This document shows positions 10,232-17,845 of a stretch of DNA of 64,000 bases, in pieces (within the stretch, counting starts at the first letter, position 1; each line of letters begins with the position of its first letter). Both the position numbers and the translations under genes were made by a program. Source of the DNA: Streptomyces sp. NBC_00670 (GTDB taxonomy: Bacteria > Actinomycetota > Actinomycetes > Streptomycetales > Streptomycetaceae). The stretch spans positions 806,001 through 870,000 of the forward strand of contig NZ_CP109017.1 in NCBI RefSeq assembly GCF_036226765.1. The letters run 5' to 3'. Below the pieces are notes generated by a model, which was not told the origin of the DNA, ran no database searches, and worked only from the letters and a program-made list of their open reading frames with translations.

Positions 10232-10468
10232 CACTCTCCAGGCGCTTCGGCACGGGCGGCCGGAGCCGGCCGGGGGACGACCGTCGGCCACACGTCCGGC
10301 GGTACGGGATGCCTCCTCTTCTGCCCCGGACCGGCCACCGGATGCGGCAGGGGATCACCGGGCGGCCGGGGTCCGGTCCCCGGTCGACGGCGCGCGGGCG
10401 GCGCGGGCACCGCATCCGCCCGTCGGTCCGGGGCGGAAGGATGCGGTGGCGGGGCAGGAGTGCCGTCC

Positions 10469-10544
10469 GGACGTGGTGCCGGGTGACCGGACGCGGTGCC
10501 GGTGGCGGGCCTGATGCCGGGTGAGAGGACGTGGTGCCGGGTGA
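10469..10544. repeat. Degenerate direct repeats in the MMPL/SDR divergent promoter
   Basis: An 18-base unit, GGACGTGGTGCCGGGTGA, occurs exactly at 10469-10486 and 10527-10544. Two diverged copies lie between them (GGACGCGGTGCCGG and CCTGATGCCGGGTGA). The array sits in the 327-bp region between the divergent MMPL and SDR genes, just upstream of the SDR start, and could hold operator sites. Confidence 0.7.
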
Positions 10545-10558
10545 GAGGAGCCGACGGG

Positions 10559-12139
10559 ATGAGTGCGGGGAACGGCGGGGACGAGGGGCCGCTCTGTCTG
10601 GTCACCGGTGCCACCGGGTACATCGGCGGCCGGCTGGTGCCCGAACTGCTCGACGCGGGGGCCCGGGTGCGGGCACTGGCGCGCTCCCCCGGCAAGCTGC
10701 GCGACCACCCCTGGGCGGGGGACGTCGAGGTGGTGCAGGGCGACGTCACCGACGCCGCGTCCGTCGCCGCCGCGCTGGACGGCGTCGACGTCGCCTACTA
10801 CCTCGTCCACGCCCTCGGCACCGGCCGCGACTTCGAGCGCACCGACCGCGAGGCCGCCCGCACCTTCGGCGAACGGGCGCGCGCGGCCGGCGTACGGCGC
10901 CTCGTCTACCTGGGCGGTCTCACCCCCGCCGGGGTGCCCGAGGAGGAGCTGTCGCCGCACTTGCGGTCCCGCGCCGAGGTGGGCCGCATCCTGCTCGACT
11001 CGGGCGTGCCCACCACCGTGCTGCGGGCCGCGGTGATCCTCGGCTCCGGCTCGGCCTCGTTCGAGATGCTGCGGTACCTCACCGAGCGGCTGCCGGTCAT
11101 GGTCACGCCGAGCTGGGTGCACACCCGAATCCAGCCGATCGGGGTACGGGACGTGCTGCGCGCGCTCGTCGCCGCCGGACGGATGCCCGCTGATGTCAGC
11201 CGCGCCTTCGACCTCGGCGGCCCGGACGTGCTGACGTACCGCGACATGATGCTGCGGTACGCGCGGATCGCCGGGCTGCCCCGCCGCCTCATCCTGCCGG
11301 TGCCGCTGCTCACGCCGGGGCTGTCCAGCCACTGGGTGGGGCTGGTGACACCCGTGCCGGCGGCCCTGGCGCGTCCGCTCACCGAGTCGCTGCGGCACGA
11401 GGTGGTGTGCCGGGAGCACGACATCGAACGGTATCTGCCGCCCGCCCCCGGCCGGCCCGTCGGCTTCGACGAGGCGGTACGGCTGGCCCTGCGGCGGATC
11501 CAGCAGGCCGAGGTCACCACCCGCTGGTCCTCCGCCTCGGTTCCCGGCGCCCCCAGCGATCCGCTGCCCACCGACCCCGACTGGGCCGGCGGCAGCCTCT
11601 ACACCGACCGCAGGCAGCGGACCGTCGACGCCTCCCCCAAGGCGCTGTGGCGGGTGGTGGAGGGCATCGGCGGGGAGAACGGCTGGTACTCCTTCCCGCT
11701 CGCCTGGACCGTACGGGGCCTGCTGGACCGTCTCGTCGGCGGGGTCGGGCTGCGCCGGGGCCGGCGGGACGCGGCCCGGCTGCGGGCCGGGGACTCGCTC
11801 GACTTCTGGCGGGTGGAGGAGATCGAGCCGGGACGGTTGTTGCGACTGCGCGCCGAGATGCGGCTGCCGGGGCTCGCCTGGCTGGAGATGTACGTCGGCA
11901 CGGACGACGCCGGCCGCACCCGCTACCGCCAGCAGGCCCTGTTCCATCCGCACGGGCTGCTGGGCCATCTGTACTGGTGGGGCGTCTCGCCCTTCCACGC
12001 GGTGGTGTTCGGCGGTATGGCCCGCAACATCGCGCGGGCGGCCGCCGGGGCCGCACCTGAACCCGACGGCCCGGAGCGGCCGGAGCAACGGCAGTGGCCG
12101 CGGCGACGGCGGCGGCCGCGGCGCCCCGGACCCCGCTGA
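10559..12139 (+). CDS. NAD(P)-binding SDR / DUF2867-type fusion protein
   Basis: A 526-residue protein. The N-terminal half is an atypical short-chain dehydrogenase domain (LVTGATGYIGGRLVPELL, residues 13-30, then YLVHALGTGRDFERTDREAA). The C-terminal half, from about residue 350, is a DUF2867/SRPBCC-like domain (RTVDASPKALWRVVEGIGGENGW, LFHPHGLLGHLYWWGVSPFH). The usual SDR Tyr-x-x-x-Lys pair is not evident, so it may bind NAD(P)H for sensing or act as an NmrA-like reductase. The ATG at 10559 follows GAGAGGAG by 8 bases. It is 44 bp upstream of the photolyase gene and likely co-transcribed, which suggests a light or oxidative-stress role. Confidence 0.75.
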   Translation: MSAGNGGDEGPLCLVTGATGYIGGRLVPELLDAGARVRALARSPGKLRDHPWAGDVEVVQGDVTDAASVAAALDGVDVAYYLVHALGTGRDFERTDREAARTFGERARAAGVRRLVYLGGLTPAGVPEEELSPHLRSRAEVGRILLDSGVPTTVLRAAVILGSGSASFEMLRYLTERLPVMVTPSWVHTRIQPIGVRDVLRALVAAGRMPADVSRAFDLGGPDVLTYRDMMLRYARIAGLPRRLILPVPLLTPGLSSHWVGLVTPVPAALARPLTESLRHEVVCREHDIERYLPPAPGRPVGFDEAVRLALRRIQQAEVTTRWSSASVPGAPSDPLPTDPDWAGGSLYTDRRQRTVDASPKALWRVVEGIGGENGWYSFPLAWTVRGLLDRLVGGVGLRRGRRDAARLRAGDSLDFWRVEEIEPGRLLRLRAEMRLPGLAWLEMYVGTDDAGRTRYRQQALFHPHGLLGHLYWWGVSPFHAVVFGGMARNIARAAAGAAPEPDGPERPEQRQWPRRRRRPRRPGPR

Positions 12140-12183
12140 GCACCGCACCCGTCCCCCGGCCCTCGTCTCCTTTGGAGTCCTCC

Positions 12184-13554
12184 ATGCCCACCGCCGTCGT
12201 CCTCTTCACCGCCGACCTGCGGCTGCACGACCATCCGCCGCTGCGCGCCGCGCTGGACGGAGCGTCCGCCGTGGTGCCGTTGTTCGTGCGCGACCGCGCG
12301 GTGGACGCCGCCGGGTTCGCCGTGCCCAACCGGCTCGCCTTCCTCGCGGACTGCCTGCGCGATCTGGACGCCGGGCTGCGCGAGCGCGGCGGGCGGCTGG
12401 TGGTGCGCTCCGGGGACCTGGTGGAGGAGGTGTGCCGGGTGGCCGCCGAGGCGGACGCGCGCGAGGTGCACATGGCCGCCGACGTGAGCGCCCACGCGCG
12501 CCGGCGCGAGGACCGGCTGCGCACCGCGCTGGAGGCGGGAGGCAGACGGCTGCTGGTGCACGACACGGTGACCACCGTGCTGGCGCCGGGCGCGGTGACG
12601 CCGGGCGGCCGGGACCACTTCGCCGTCTTCACGCCGTACCTCCGGCGCTGGTCGGAACAGCGTCGGCGGCCCGTCCTCGGCGCCCCTCGCACGGTGCCGG
12701 TCCCGGACGGCGTCGGCTCCGAGGAGCCGCCCTCGCGCGGTGCCCTGTCCGGTCTGTCGCCGGGGCTCGCGTCCGGCGGTGAGCGGGCGGGGCGCAAGCG
12801 GCTCGCGGACTGGCTGCGCGGCGGCGTCGAGGACTACGAGGACCGGCACGACGACCTCGCGGGCGACGCGACCTCCCGGCTCTCCCCGCATCTGCACTTC
12901 GGCACCCTCTCCCCCGTCGAAGTGGTGCACAAGGCGGACGCCAGGGGCGGGCCGGGTGCCGAGGCGTTCGTACGGCAGCTCGCCTGGCGGGACTTCCACC
13001 GGCAGGTGCTGGCGGCCCGGCCCGCCGCCGCGCACGCCGACTACCGCACCCGGCACGACCGGTGGCGCACCGCCAGGGGCGCCCGCGAGGACGTCGAGGC
13101 GTGGCGGGAGGGCCGCACCGGCTACCCGGTCGTCGACGCGGCGATGCGCCAACTGCGGCACGAGGGCTGGATGCACAACCGGGGCCGGCTGCTGACCGCG
13201 AGCTTCCTGGCCAAGACGCTGTACGTGGACTGGCGGGTGGGCGCCCGGCACTTCCTGGACCTGCTGGTCGACGGCGACCTCGCCAACAACCAGCTGAACT
13301 GGCAGTGGGTGGCCGGTACGGGGACGGACAGCCGTCCCAACCGGGTGCTGAACCCGGTGGTGCAGGGCAGGCGGTTCGACCCGGACGGGGCGTACGTACG
13401 CCGCTGGGTGCCGGAGCTGGCTCAGGTGCGGGCGGGCGCGGTGCACGAGCCGTGGAAGCTGCGGGGCCGGGACCGGGAGGCGGCCCGCGACTATCCGGAG
13501 CGGGTCGTGGACCTCGCGGAGGGCCTGGAACGGTTCCGCAGGGCGCGCGCGTGA
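12184..13554 (+). CDS. Deoxyribodipyrimidine photolyase (cryptochrome/photolyase family)
   Basis: Uses blue light and FADH- to split cyclobutane pyrimidine dimers. The 456-residue protein has the N-terminal antenna domain (VVLFTADLRLHDHPPL, residues 4-19). The C-terminal FAD domain contains LSPHLHFGTLSP, RQLAWRDFHRQV, GYPVVDAAMRQL, MHNRGRLLTASFLAK and DLANNQLNWQWVAGTGTDS, all diagnostic. The ATG at 12184 is preceded by TTTGGAG. Photolyase genes accompany light-induced carotenoid clusters in streptomycetes, consistent with joint photoprotection here. The sequence alone cannot separate a CPD photolyase from a cryptochrome-like relative, but the class I repair type is most likely. Confidence 0.9.
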   Translation: MPTAVVLFTADLRLHDHPPLRAALDGASAVVPLFVRDRAVDAAGFAVPNRLAFLADCLRDLDAGLRERGGRLVVRSGDLVEEVCRVAAEADAREVHMAADVSAHARRREDRLRTALEAGGRRLLVHDTVTTVLAPGAVTPGGRDHFAVFTPYLRRWSEQRRRPVLGAPRTVPVPDGVGSEEPPSRGALSGLSPGLASGGERAGRKRLADWLRGGVEDYEDRHDDLAGDATSRLSPHLHFGTLSPVEVVHKADARGGPGAEAFVRQLAWRDFHRQVLAARPAAAHADYRTRHDRWRTARGAREDVEAWREGRTGYPVVDAAMRQLRHEGWMHNRGRLLTASFLAKTLYVDWRVGARHFLDLLVDGDLANNQLNWQWVAGTGTDSRPNRVLNPVVQGRRFDPDGAYVRRWVPELAQVRAGAVHEPWKLRGRDREAARDYPERVVDLAEGLERFRRARA

Positions 13555-13582
13555 GGGTGCCGGGCGCCGGGGACGAGCGCGC

Positions 13583-14842
13583 TCAGCGCCTCCGGTGCCG
13601 CCGCCCGGTCAGGTCCTCGAGCACCTCGCGGGCGGCGCGGGCGCCGGAGGCGAGGGCGCCCTGGACCGAGCCGGTGGCCCGGTGGTCGCCGCACACGTAG
13701 CGGCCGGGAGCCACGCGGGAGGTGCGGCTCAGCGGCTGGGGCGGCGGCATCGCGGGAAGCGCGTCGCGGACGGTGCGGGCGGTGAGCAGGTCCCAGCCGG
13801 CGGTGTCGGTCTCGTACACCTCCTCCAGCGCCGACGTCACCGTCTTGCGCGCCTGCGGGTTGTCCTCGCCGAGGACGGAGGTGGCGATCAGGGCGTGCCC
13901 CGCGGGCGCGTAGGTGGGGGCGACCTCGCTGAGTACGCAGGTGTTGAGGAAGCGGAGCCGTGCGTCGGTGAGCAGGGTGGGTTCGGCGAGCGGTGGGCGC
14001 GGGGCGACGTGGTAGTACGTCGTCACGACGCGCCCGGCGGGTACGTCGAGGCCGGGCAGCAGGGCCGAGGCCGGTCCCTTGCCGGTGGCGACGACCACGG
14101 CCCGGGCGGCCAGCCGGTCGCCGTGGGCGGTCTGCACACCGTCGTCGGTGAGCAGGGCGACGGGGGTGTCGAGCAGGACGCTGCCGGCGGGCAGTGCGGT
14201 GACGAGCGCCGCGGGTACGGCGCCGATGCCGTCGGCGGGCAGGCACAGGGTGCCGCGGAGCATGCTGCGCCACACCATGTGGAAGAACCGGCTCGAGGTC
14301 TCCAGCTGGTCCTCCAGGAAGATCCCGGAGAGGAACGGCCGGAAGAACCGCTCCACGAACTCCTCGGAGAACCCGGCGGAGGCGAGCGCGGTGCGGGTGG
14401 TGCGGTCCTCGGCGCGCCTGAGCAGGACGGTCGGGCCGAGCATGTCGCGGGCCGACAGGGTGCCGAGCGCGAGCAGGTCCCGGGGGGCGGCGAGCCGGCC
14501 GCGCAGCAGGTCGGTGAGGGAGCGGGCGTCGCGGCTGGGGTCGGTCAGGCGGAGCCTGCCGTGGTCGGTGTGCGTGAGCACGCCGGGGGTGAAGGGGCGC
14601 AGGCGCAGGTCGCGGAGGTTCAGGCGGCGTTTGACCTGCGGGTAGGAAGTGTTGAAGACCTGGAAGCCGCGGTCGACGACGAAGCCGTCGAGACGGTCGG
14701 AGCGCATGCGGCCGCCCACGTCGTCGGAGGCCTCGACGACGAGGACGGAGCGGCCGGCAGCCGCGAGGTCCCGGGCACAGGCGAGCCCGGCGACGCCGGC
14801 TCCCACCACCAGGACGTCGGTGCGCTCGGGTGTCGCGGACAT
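13583..14842 (-). CDS. FAD-dependent amine-oxidase/desaturase-like flavoprotein
   Basis: A 419-residue flavoprotein with a Rossmann motif (DVLVVGAGVAGLACARDLAAAG), EASDDVGGRMRSD and a C-terminal FAD motif (GRYVCGDHRATGSVQGALASG). This is the layout of the amine oxidase, protoporphyrinogen oxidase and carotenoid-desaturase group. It lies between the photolyase gene (convergent, 28 bp) and the ECF sigma gene (divergent). It may act on a carotenoid or another isoprenoid, or supply the oxidoreductase known to accompany lit genes; the exact reaction is unknown. Confidence 0.8.
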   Translation of the reverse strand: MSATPERTDVLVVGAGVAGLACARDLAAAGRSVLVVEASDDVGGRMRSDRLDGFVVDRGFQVFNTSYPQVKRRLNLRDLRLRPFTPGVLTHTDHGRLRLTDPSRDARSLTDLLRGRLAAPRDLLALGTLSARDMLGPTVLLRRAEDRTTRTALASAGFSEEFVERFFRPFLSGIFLEDQLETSSRFFHMVWRSMLRGTLCLPADGIGAVPAALVTALPAGSVLLDTPVALLTDDGVQTAHGDRLAARAVVVATGKGPASALLPGLDVPAGRVVTTYYHVAPRPPLAEPTLLTDARLRFLNTCVLSEVAPTYAPAGHALIATSVLGEDNPQARKTVTSALEEVYETDTAGWDLLTARTVRDALPAMPPPQPLSRTSRVAPGRYVCGDHRATGSVQGALASGARAAREVLEDLTGRRHRRR

Positions 14843-14944
14843 GCGCGCCTCCTCTCACCGGGCAGGGCCCGGCCCTCCGAGTCCCACGGATTTCCCGGCC
14901 CGAACCCCGGCAGCCGGGTGAACCCGACGGCTCGGACGTGTGGG

Positions 14945-15085
14945 AGGCAGCGGCGAAGCCCCGCACACCTCTCGGGGGCGGGGGGCGAAGCCCCGGTCCA
15001 GGGGGAGGAGCCCCCTCGGGGGTGGGGCGTGAGCCCCGAGGCTGCCCCCGGGGGCGGAGCCCCGCACGGCTTCGGGACCGCGGGG
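14945..15085. repeat. G/C-run repeats (GGGGCGGAGCCCC-type)
   Basis: At least four short inverted modules pairing runs of G with AGCCCC are strung together upstream of the sigma-factor gene, for example GGGGGGCGAAGCCCC and CCGGGGGCGGAGCCCC. The same motif type fills 58700-58915. They form hairpins on either strand and look like a dispersed intergenic repeat. Confidence 0.7.
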
Positions 15086-15123
15086 CGACACTCGCGCCGC
15101 ATGTCGCACGAAAACGCGCGAGC

Positions 15124-15145
15124 CCCCTCGCAGAATGGCGAGGGG
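15124..15145. promoter_or_regulatory. Perfect inverted repeat upstream of the ECF sigma gene
   Basis: CCCCTCGC and GCGAGGGG flank the six bases AGAATG, giving an 8-bp perfect stem 50 bases upstream of the sigma-factor ATG. It could be an operator of a light regulator or a leader hairpin. No -35/-10 pair was convincing nearby. Confidence 0.5.
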
Positions 15146-15195
15146 CGACCTGGGTACACCGCAGTCGCCCATACGCCATACGAGGAGCCGCCGCC

Positions 15196-15786
15196 ATGAC
15201 CGCACCGCCGGTACCGGTCGAGGACGGGCCGGGGGACGAGGAGTTGGCCCGTGGTCTCGTCGAGGGGGACGAGGCGTGTCTCGCCGCGGCGTACCACCGC
15301 TGGTCGGCCCTGGTGCACGGACTCGCCGCACGCTCGCTCGGCGACGTGCGCGAGGCCGAGGACGTCACCCAGCAGGTGTTCCTCGGGGTGTGGCGCGGCC
15401 GGCACGGCTACCGTCCCGAGCGGGGGGCGATGGCGGGCTGGATCGTCGGCATCGCCCGGCGGAAGATCGCCGACGCCCTCACCGCCCGGACCCGCCGTCT
15501 GGACCTGCTCGCCTCCGTCGCCTCGGCCACCCCGCTCACCGCCCCCGGCGGTCACGCCGACGAGCCGTGCGAGGCGGTCCTGGACCGCGTGCTGGTCGGC
15601 CGCGCGCTCGCCGGACTGCCGTCCGCGCAGCAGCGGGTGCTGCGCCTGGCGTTCTACGAGGACCTGACCCAGGCCCAGATCGCCGAGCGCACCGGCTGGC
15701 CGCTCGGCACGGTCAAGAGCCACGCCCGGCGCGGACTGCGCCGGCTGCGGCACGGGCTGGGGGACGCGGAGGAGCGGCACGTCTGA
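15196..15786 (+). CDS. ECF-type RNA polymerase sigma factor (LitS-like by context)
   Basis: A 196-residue sigma factor. Region 2 spans about residues 30-90 (YHRWSALVHGLA, DVREAEDVTQQVFLGVWRG, GWIVGIARRKIADALT). Region 4 spans about 135-190 (LAGLPSAQQRVLRLAFYEDLTQAQIAERTGWPLGTVKSHARRGLRRLR) with its helix-turn-helix. Codons upstream of ATG 15196 stay open but lie in repeat DNA; GAGGAG 8 bases before the ATG fixes the start. It sits between crt genes and the photolyase/flavoprotein, where LitS, the light-induced sigma factor of the S. coelicolor carotenoid locus, is found. No anti-sigma gene is adjacent. Confidence 0.88.
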   Translation: MTAPPVPVEDGPGDEELARGLVEGDEACLAAAYHRWSALVHGLAARSLGDVREAEDVTQQVFLGVWRGRHGYRPERGAMAGWIVGIARRKIADALTARTRRLDLLASVASATPLTAPGGHADEPCEAVLDRVLVGRALAGLPSAQQRVLRLAFYEDLTQAQIAERTGWPLGTVKSHARRGLRRLRHGLGDAEERHV

Positions 15787-15907
15787 GGGCGAAGGAGAAC
15801 GCCGGCCGAAACTCCGGGTCCCCGCCCGCATCCGGAGGCGGCGCCCGGACGGAATCCCTGACGCGAGCGGTGCGGTACAAGCGGGACAGGCGACAAGGAG
15901 GCCCCGG

Positions 15908-17104
15908 GTGAACGACGCGGACGTGGTGATCGTCGGCGCGGGCGCCGCCGGCCTCTCCCTCGCCCTCCGGCTCTCCGCCCCCACCGCCGCACCGGCCGCC
16001 CGCCGCTGCGTACTGCTCCTCGACGCGCCCCCCGGCCCGCTGCGCCCCCCGCCCCGCACCTGGTGCTACTGGGAGCGCGGCCCGGGCCCGTACGACAGCG
16101 CCCTCACCGCCACCTGGCAGCGGCTGCGGGTGCACGGCCCGACGGGGCGGGCGACCGTCGGGGAGACCGTCCCGCTGCGCTACAAGATGCTGCGCTCCGA
16201 CGCGTTCGAGGCGTTCGCGCAGGGGCGGCTCGCCGAGCGCCCCGCGGTCCGGCGCCGGGAGATGGCCGTGGAGACGGTGCGGAGCGTGCGCGGGGGCGCG
16301 GAGCTCCTCGGCACGGACGCGGGCGGCGCCCCCGTCACCGTCCGCGCCCGCTGGGTGTTCGACTCCCGGCCGCTCGCCGGCCTGCCCGCCGCCCGCACCA
16401 CCCTGCTCCAGCACTTCCGCGGGTGGTTCGTCCGCACCGCCCGCCCCGTGTTCGACCCCACCGTGGTGGAGCTGATGGACTTCCGCGTCCCCCGCCCGGC
16501 GCACGGACTGGCGTTCGGTTACGTCCTGCCGACCGGGCCGCACGAAGCGCTGGTGGAGTACACCGAGTTCTCCCGCGCCGTCCTGTCCCGGGCGGCGTAC
16601 GACGCGGCGCTGCGCGCGTACACCGAGGACGTGCTGCGGCTCGGCCCGCTGGAGGTGGTGGCGACGGAGTCCGGCGTCATCCCGATGACCGACGCGCCCT
16701 TCGCCCGCACGACCGGCGCGTCCGTCTTCCGCATCGGCGCCGCGGGCGGCGCGACCCGCCCGTCGACGGGGTACACGTTCGCCGCCGTGCAGCGGCAGAC
16801 CCGCGCGATCGCCGCTGCCGTCCGCGCGGGCCGCCGGCCGCTGCCGCCGCCCGCGCACTCGGCCCGGTCCCGGGCGATGGACGCCGTGCTGCTGCGGGCG
16901 CTGGACACCGGCCGGGTGGACGGCGCGGAGTTCTTCAGCCGCCTGTTCGAACGGGTGCCGACGCCACGGCTGCTGCGCTTCCTCGACGGCGGCACCGGCC
17001 TGTACGAGGATCTCGCCGTCGGCCTGCACGCCCCCGTGCGCCCGATGCTGCGCACGGCGGCGGAACTGCCCCGCCTGGCCCGCCGCCCGTTTCCCGCCCC
17101 CTGA
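15908..17104 (+). CDS. crtY: Lycopene beta-cyclase
   Basis: Cyclises the ends of lycopene to beta-ionone rings. The 398-residue flavoprotein begins with a dinucleotide-binding motif (DVVIVGAGAAGLSLALRL) and has the cyclase family features RTWCYWE, the FDSRP motif (residues 155-159), LMDFR and GxAGGATRPSTGYTFAAVQRQ, all typical of CrtY. The GTG at 15908 is 6 bases after AAGGAGG. It is followed 30 bp later by the methyltransferase gene and then crtU, the crtYTU order known from streptomycetes. Confidence 0.93.
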   Translation: MNDADVVIVGAGAAGLSLALRLSAPTAAPAARRCVLLLDAPPGPLRPPPRTWCYWERGPGPYDSALTATWQRLRVHGPTGRATVGETVPLRYKMLRSDAFEAFAQGRLAERPAVRRREMAVETVRSVRGGAELLGTDAGGAPVTVRARWVFDSRPLAGLPAARTTLLQHFRGWFVRTARPVFDPTVVELMDFRVPRPAHGLAFGYVLPTGPHEALVEYTEFSRAVLSRAAYDAALRAYTEDVLRLGPLEVVATESGVIPMTDAPFARTTGASVFRIGAAGGATRPSTGYTFAAVQRQTRAIAAAVRAGRRPLPPPAHSARSRAMDAVLLRALDTGRVDGAEFFSRLFERVPTPRLLRFLDGGTGLYEDLAVGLHAPVRPMLRTAAELPRLARRPFPAP

Positions 17105-17134
17105 CCCCGCTCCCCCACCCGCCGAGGAGTTCCC

Positions 17135-17845
17135 ATGACCCTGTTGCGCGACGAGGCGCTGGCCGGCGCGTTCGACCGGGCCGCGCCCCGGTACGACGCG
17201 CTGGTCGCCCTCAATCCGGGCTACCACGCCCATCTGCGCCGCTCCGCCCGCCGCCTCGGCCTGCCCGACGGCGGGGCCGGGGCGCGCGTCCTCGACCTGG
17301 GCTGCGGCACGGGCGCGTCGACGGCGGCGCTGCGGGCCGTGCTGCCGCGGGCGGAGATCACCGCGGTGGACGCGTCGGCGGGGATGCTGGCCCGCGCCGC
17401 CGGCAAACCGTGGGCCGCCCCCGTCACGTTCGTCCACGCACCCGCCGAACGTCTGGCAGAGGAGGGCGTACGCGGACCGTTCGACGCGGTGTTCGCGGCG
17501 TACCTGCTGCGCAACGTGGCCGATCCGGACGCCGTACTCGCCGACGTGCGCGGCCTGTTGGCGCCGGGCGGGCGGCTCGCGGTGCACGAGTACGCGCTCA
17601 GCGGCCGGCGGGCGCACCGGCTGGTCTGGGACGCCGTGTGCCGGGGCCTCGTCGCCCCGCTCGGCAGCGCGTACGGCGACGGCGCCCTCTACCGCCATCT
17701 GTGGCGCAGCGTCGTCGGCTTCGACACGGCGGCCGCGTTCGGGAAGCGGCTCTCGCGGGCCGGCTTCGCGGAGGTGCGGGTGCTGCCGCTGCCGGGCTGG
17801 CAGACGGGGATCACCCACACGTTCGTGGGCCGGGTGCCCGCGTGA
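17135..17845 (+). CDS. crtT: SAM-dependent methyltransferase of the crt cluster
   Basis: A 236-residue class I methyltransferase with motif I VLDLGCGTGASTAAL (residues 52-66), an acidic AVDASAGML and the post-motifs DAVFAAYLLRNVADPD and LLAPGGRLAVHEY. It resembles the UbiE/COQ5 group. The position between crtY and crtU matches crtT of the S. griseus and S. coelicolor clusters; its exact role in isorenieratene formation is not settled in the family. Its stop overlaps the crtU start as GTGA. Confidence 0.85.
   Translation: MTLLRDEALAGAFDRAAPRYDALVALNPGYHAHLRRSARRLGLPDGGAGARVLDLGCGTGASTAALRAVLPRAEITAVDASAGMLARAAGKPWAAPVTFVHAPAERLAEEGVRGPFDAVFAAYLLRNVADPDAVLADVRGLLAPGGRLAVHEYALSGRRAHRLVWDAVCRGLVAPLGSAYGDGALYRHLWRSVVGFDTAAAFGKRLSRAGFAEVRVLPLPGWQTGITHTFVGRVPA

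Noticed and set aside
5374-10415. Long minus-strand frames that would fuse crtB, crtI or MMPL sequences into proteins of 900-1300 residues
   Set aside because: The extra parts are Arg/Pro-rich antisense-frame translations; real starts with ribosome-binding sites and GTGA/ATGA overlaps are inside them.
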